Under the pieces are notes generated by a model. It searched no databases, was not told where the DNA came from, and worked only from the letters and a program-made list of their open reading frames with translations. 45,064 bases of DNA, taken from the NCBI GenBank assembly GCA_020073585.1, contig JAIQEV010000029.1, forward strand, positions 1-45,064. Direction: 5' to 3'. The translations under genes were made by a program, and so were the position numbers. Below are positions 44,843-45,064 of the stretch, piece after piece (the first letter of the stretch is position 1; every line of letters begins with the position of its first letter). The stretch comes from Terriglobia bacterium (GTDB lineage Bacteria; Acidobacteriota; Terriglobia; Acidiferrales; UBA7541).

Positions 44843-45064
44843 TTACATTTCGCGGCAGGAGGTCAGGGCGGAACTTGTCCCGGCTTTGCCGGGAGCCTCG
44901 CCAGCTACGACTGTGATCCCGGCGGGGCCGGAGCCCACTACTGCCACCTTCTTCCCTGTTGGTGGAGGCAAGTCAGGGATGGGCGGTGTGCCTTGGGAGG
45001 CTTCCCAATCGGCAGCGAATCGTTCGAGCCGGCCAACTGCTACAGACTCGAAGCGTTTGGATAG
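44843..45064 (-). pseudogene. Truncated glutamate synthase small-subunit / NfnB-SudA-like flavoprotein fragment
   Basis: From the window edge the minus strand stays open for 73 codons, then stops at TAA (44845-44843). It contains VAVGRLERFAADWE and, after a Pro-rich linker, the FAD-binding KKVAVVGSGPAGITVVAG, which match the start of the nucleotide-binding domain in GltD, NfnB and SudA proteins. The homologous sequence stops exactly where hairpin repeat copy 2 starts; the repeat then encodes about 15 unrelated residues. At least 300 further residues of the family are missing. I read it as a gene remnant cut at the repeat, though the part beyond the window is unknown. An alternative is a chance end of a decayed gene. 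Confidence 0.72.
44867..44897. repeat. REP-like hairpin repeat, copy 2
   Basis: Matches 43958-43989 with GGCGGAACTTGTCCCG then a hairpin CCCGGC-TTT-GCCGGG and GGAGCCT. Compared with copy 1 the stem changes from CCCGAC/GTCGGG to CCCGGC/GCCGGG, so pairing is preserved by compensating changes. Confidence 0.8.

Overview
This is a GC-rich bacterial chromosome segment, most likely from an Acidobacteriota (Solibacter/Koribacter-like) genome. The inference rests on gene types rather than a marker gene: a 1,100-residue Oar-type TonB receptor with an N-terminal carboxypeptidase-regulatory domain, many exported hydrolases in tandem paralogous pairs, a Bacillus-type three-subunit succinate dehydrogenase, and dispersed AGCACAGG palindromes. 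Nearly all of the window is coding. Long antisense open frames are a by-product of the codon bias.

Layout. (a) 1-3.3 kb: the 5' part of an M20 metallopeptidase gene on the minus strand, led by a lysine riboswitch and a consensus promoter, then an intact IS30-family element, then an exported TPR protein. (b) 3.6-15 kb: an amino-sugar (chitin/chitosan-like) utilisation locus with an Oar-type TonB receptor, a GH20 hexosaminidase, an SGNH hydrolase, a second GH20 paralogue and, convergently, a GH2 enzyme with the residues of an exo-beta-D-glucosaminidase. (c) 15.2-24.7 kb: an amidase, tRNA-Phe with its own promoter, the FtsK/SpoIIIE translocase, UppP, a RimI-like acetyltransferase, an ALDH1/2-type aldehyde dehydrogenase, RNase J and a small membrane protein. 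(d) 24.7-28.6 kb: a compact polyamine module with agmatine deiminase, N-carbamoylputrescine amidase, a deoxyhypusine-synthase-family protein and pyruvoyl-dependent arginine decarboxylase. Together they could run arginine to agmatine to N-carbamoylputrescine to putrescine to a longer polyamine. (e) 28.7-40.3 kb: a GAF protein, sdhCAB behind a good sigma70-type promoter, two tandem M19 dipeptidases, an exported cyclophilin, a GT39-like membrane glycosyltransferase, and icd-mdh on the other strand. TCA-cycle genes thus lie on both flanks of this part. (f) 40.5-45 kb: a coupled trmH-rarA-propeller operon, a Sua5/YrdC gene, and at the window edge the remnant of a glutamate-synthase-small-subunit/NfnB-like flavoprotein gene whose reading frame is broken exactly where a REP-like hairpin repeat begins.

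The most notable points are the polyamine module with its bacterial deoxyhypusine-synthase homologue, the lysine riboswitch in front of an M20 peptidase, the SusD-less amino-sugar locus with duplicated GH20 genes, and the repeat family with compensatory stem changes, one copy of which truncates a gene. I found no CRISPR array, prophage or replication origin.
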